Positions 63,866 to 64,000 of a DNA stretch of 64,000 bases are shown piece after piece. The notes beneath the pieces were generated by a model that saw nothing but the letters and a program-made list of their open reading frames with translations, did not search any database and had not been told where the DNA came from. The DNA lies in NCBI GenBank assembly GCA_003385605.1, contig QQUU01000087.1, positions 1-64,000 of the forward strand, given 5' to 3'. Every line of letters begins with the position of its first letter. The stretch's first letter is position 1. This DNA comes from Bacteroidota bacterium. GTDB lineage: Bacteria > Bacteroidota > Bacteroidia > Flavobacteriales > Schleiferiaceae. A program made the position numbers and the translations under genes.

Positions 63866-64000
63866 TGAGTCACATCATAAACTATAGACTTAATCAATTC
63901 TCTTGGGCAATAGCTGCGTTATTGCTTCTTCCGCTATTGTTTACAAAAGGTATGTTCTTTGACGGGCTGACCTATGCTTCAATTGCGAGAAATATTAATG
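63865..64000 (+). CDS. Start of a membrane protein, probably GT39-like glycosyltransferase (partial)
   Basis: The first 45 residues are visible; the rest is cut by the window end. A hydrophobic helix (about residues 14-27) is followed by MFFDGLTYASIARNIN. An acidic residue just after the first helix with a following YAxIAR is typical of the PMT/ArnT-type glycosyltransferase 39 family. Its ATG overlaps the prfC stop (TAATG). Confidence 0.55.
   Translation, partial: MSHIINYRLNQFSWAIAALLLLPLLFTKGMFFDGLTYASIARNIN

Noticed and set aside
1-64000. CRISPR arrays, insertion sequences, prophage
   Set aside because: No regularly spaced repeats, transposase, integrase or phage structural genes were seen on either strand.

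Overview
The window looks like the chromosome of an aerobic, probably marine member of the Bacteroidota (Flavobacteriales-like). Evidence: -7 boxes of the form TAnnTTTG with an upstream TTTG, near absence of Shine-Dalgarno sequences, a B12 riboswitch ahead of a TonB receptor/YncE-type lipoprotein pair, an S46 dipeptidyl-peptidase, DUF4369-type thioredoxin lipoproteins, BatA-type membrane proteins and zeaxanthin-type carotenoid genes. No insertion sequence, phage, CRISPR or rRNA is visible. Coding density is high and no gene-free stretch exceeds 300 bases.

Layout. 1-13 kb: mnmE, sucD, two small membrane proteins (one with a SPOR-like domain), fabG, a VWA-like membrane protein, a thioredoxin-like lipoprotein, a DPP11-like peptidase, a dihaem cytochrome c peroxidase, glyA and a PAP2 phosphatase. 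13-20 kb: tRNA-Met, an MFS transporter, a START-like protein, a second PAP2 protein, a C1 peptidase, 3-hydroxyacyl-CoA dehydrogenase and an exopolysaccharide sugar transferase. 20-27 kb: pcm, smpB, pyrD, HMG-CoA lyase, then a cobalamin-riboswitch-controlled uptake unit (BtuB-like receptor, BtuG-like lipoprotein) facing a small membrane protein that may be an ECF-like transport component. 27-32 kb: miscellaneous hydrolases, a short SSB and an HI0933-like flavoprotein.

32.3-38.4 kb is a four-gene damage-tolerance cassette: a LexA/CI-like self-cleaving repressor, an intact Y-family polymerase with a clamp motif, an HMCES/YedK abasic-site protein, and a short DnaE with a degenerate PHP domain. 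A three-half-site operator overlaps its promoter.

38.5-53.1 kb: a TPR protein, gyrA, clpC, an exonuclease/GIY-YIG fusion, and a long tightly overlapping operon (DUF456, ABC ATPase, FtsX-like permease with a His-rich loop, two tandem CxxC DUF3299-like secreted proteins, alpha/beta hydrolase, BatA-like protein, dihydroorotase-like protein with altered metal ligands).

55.4-62.2 kb, all on the minus strand, is a light-response cluster: a CarH-type B12 photoreceptor-repressor (W-x9-EH signature), an ECF sigma factor, crtI, crtB, idi, a PTPS-type pterin synthase, folE and a photolyase. Repeated TTAAACAA-like half-sites overlap the sigma-factor promoter. The light sensor needs B12, which the 23-26 kb unit would import. 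The window ends with prfC and the start of a probable GT39-type membrane protein.
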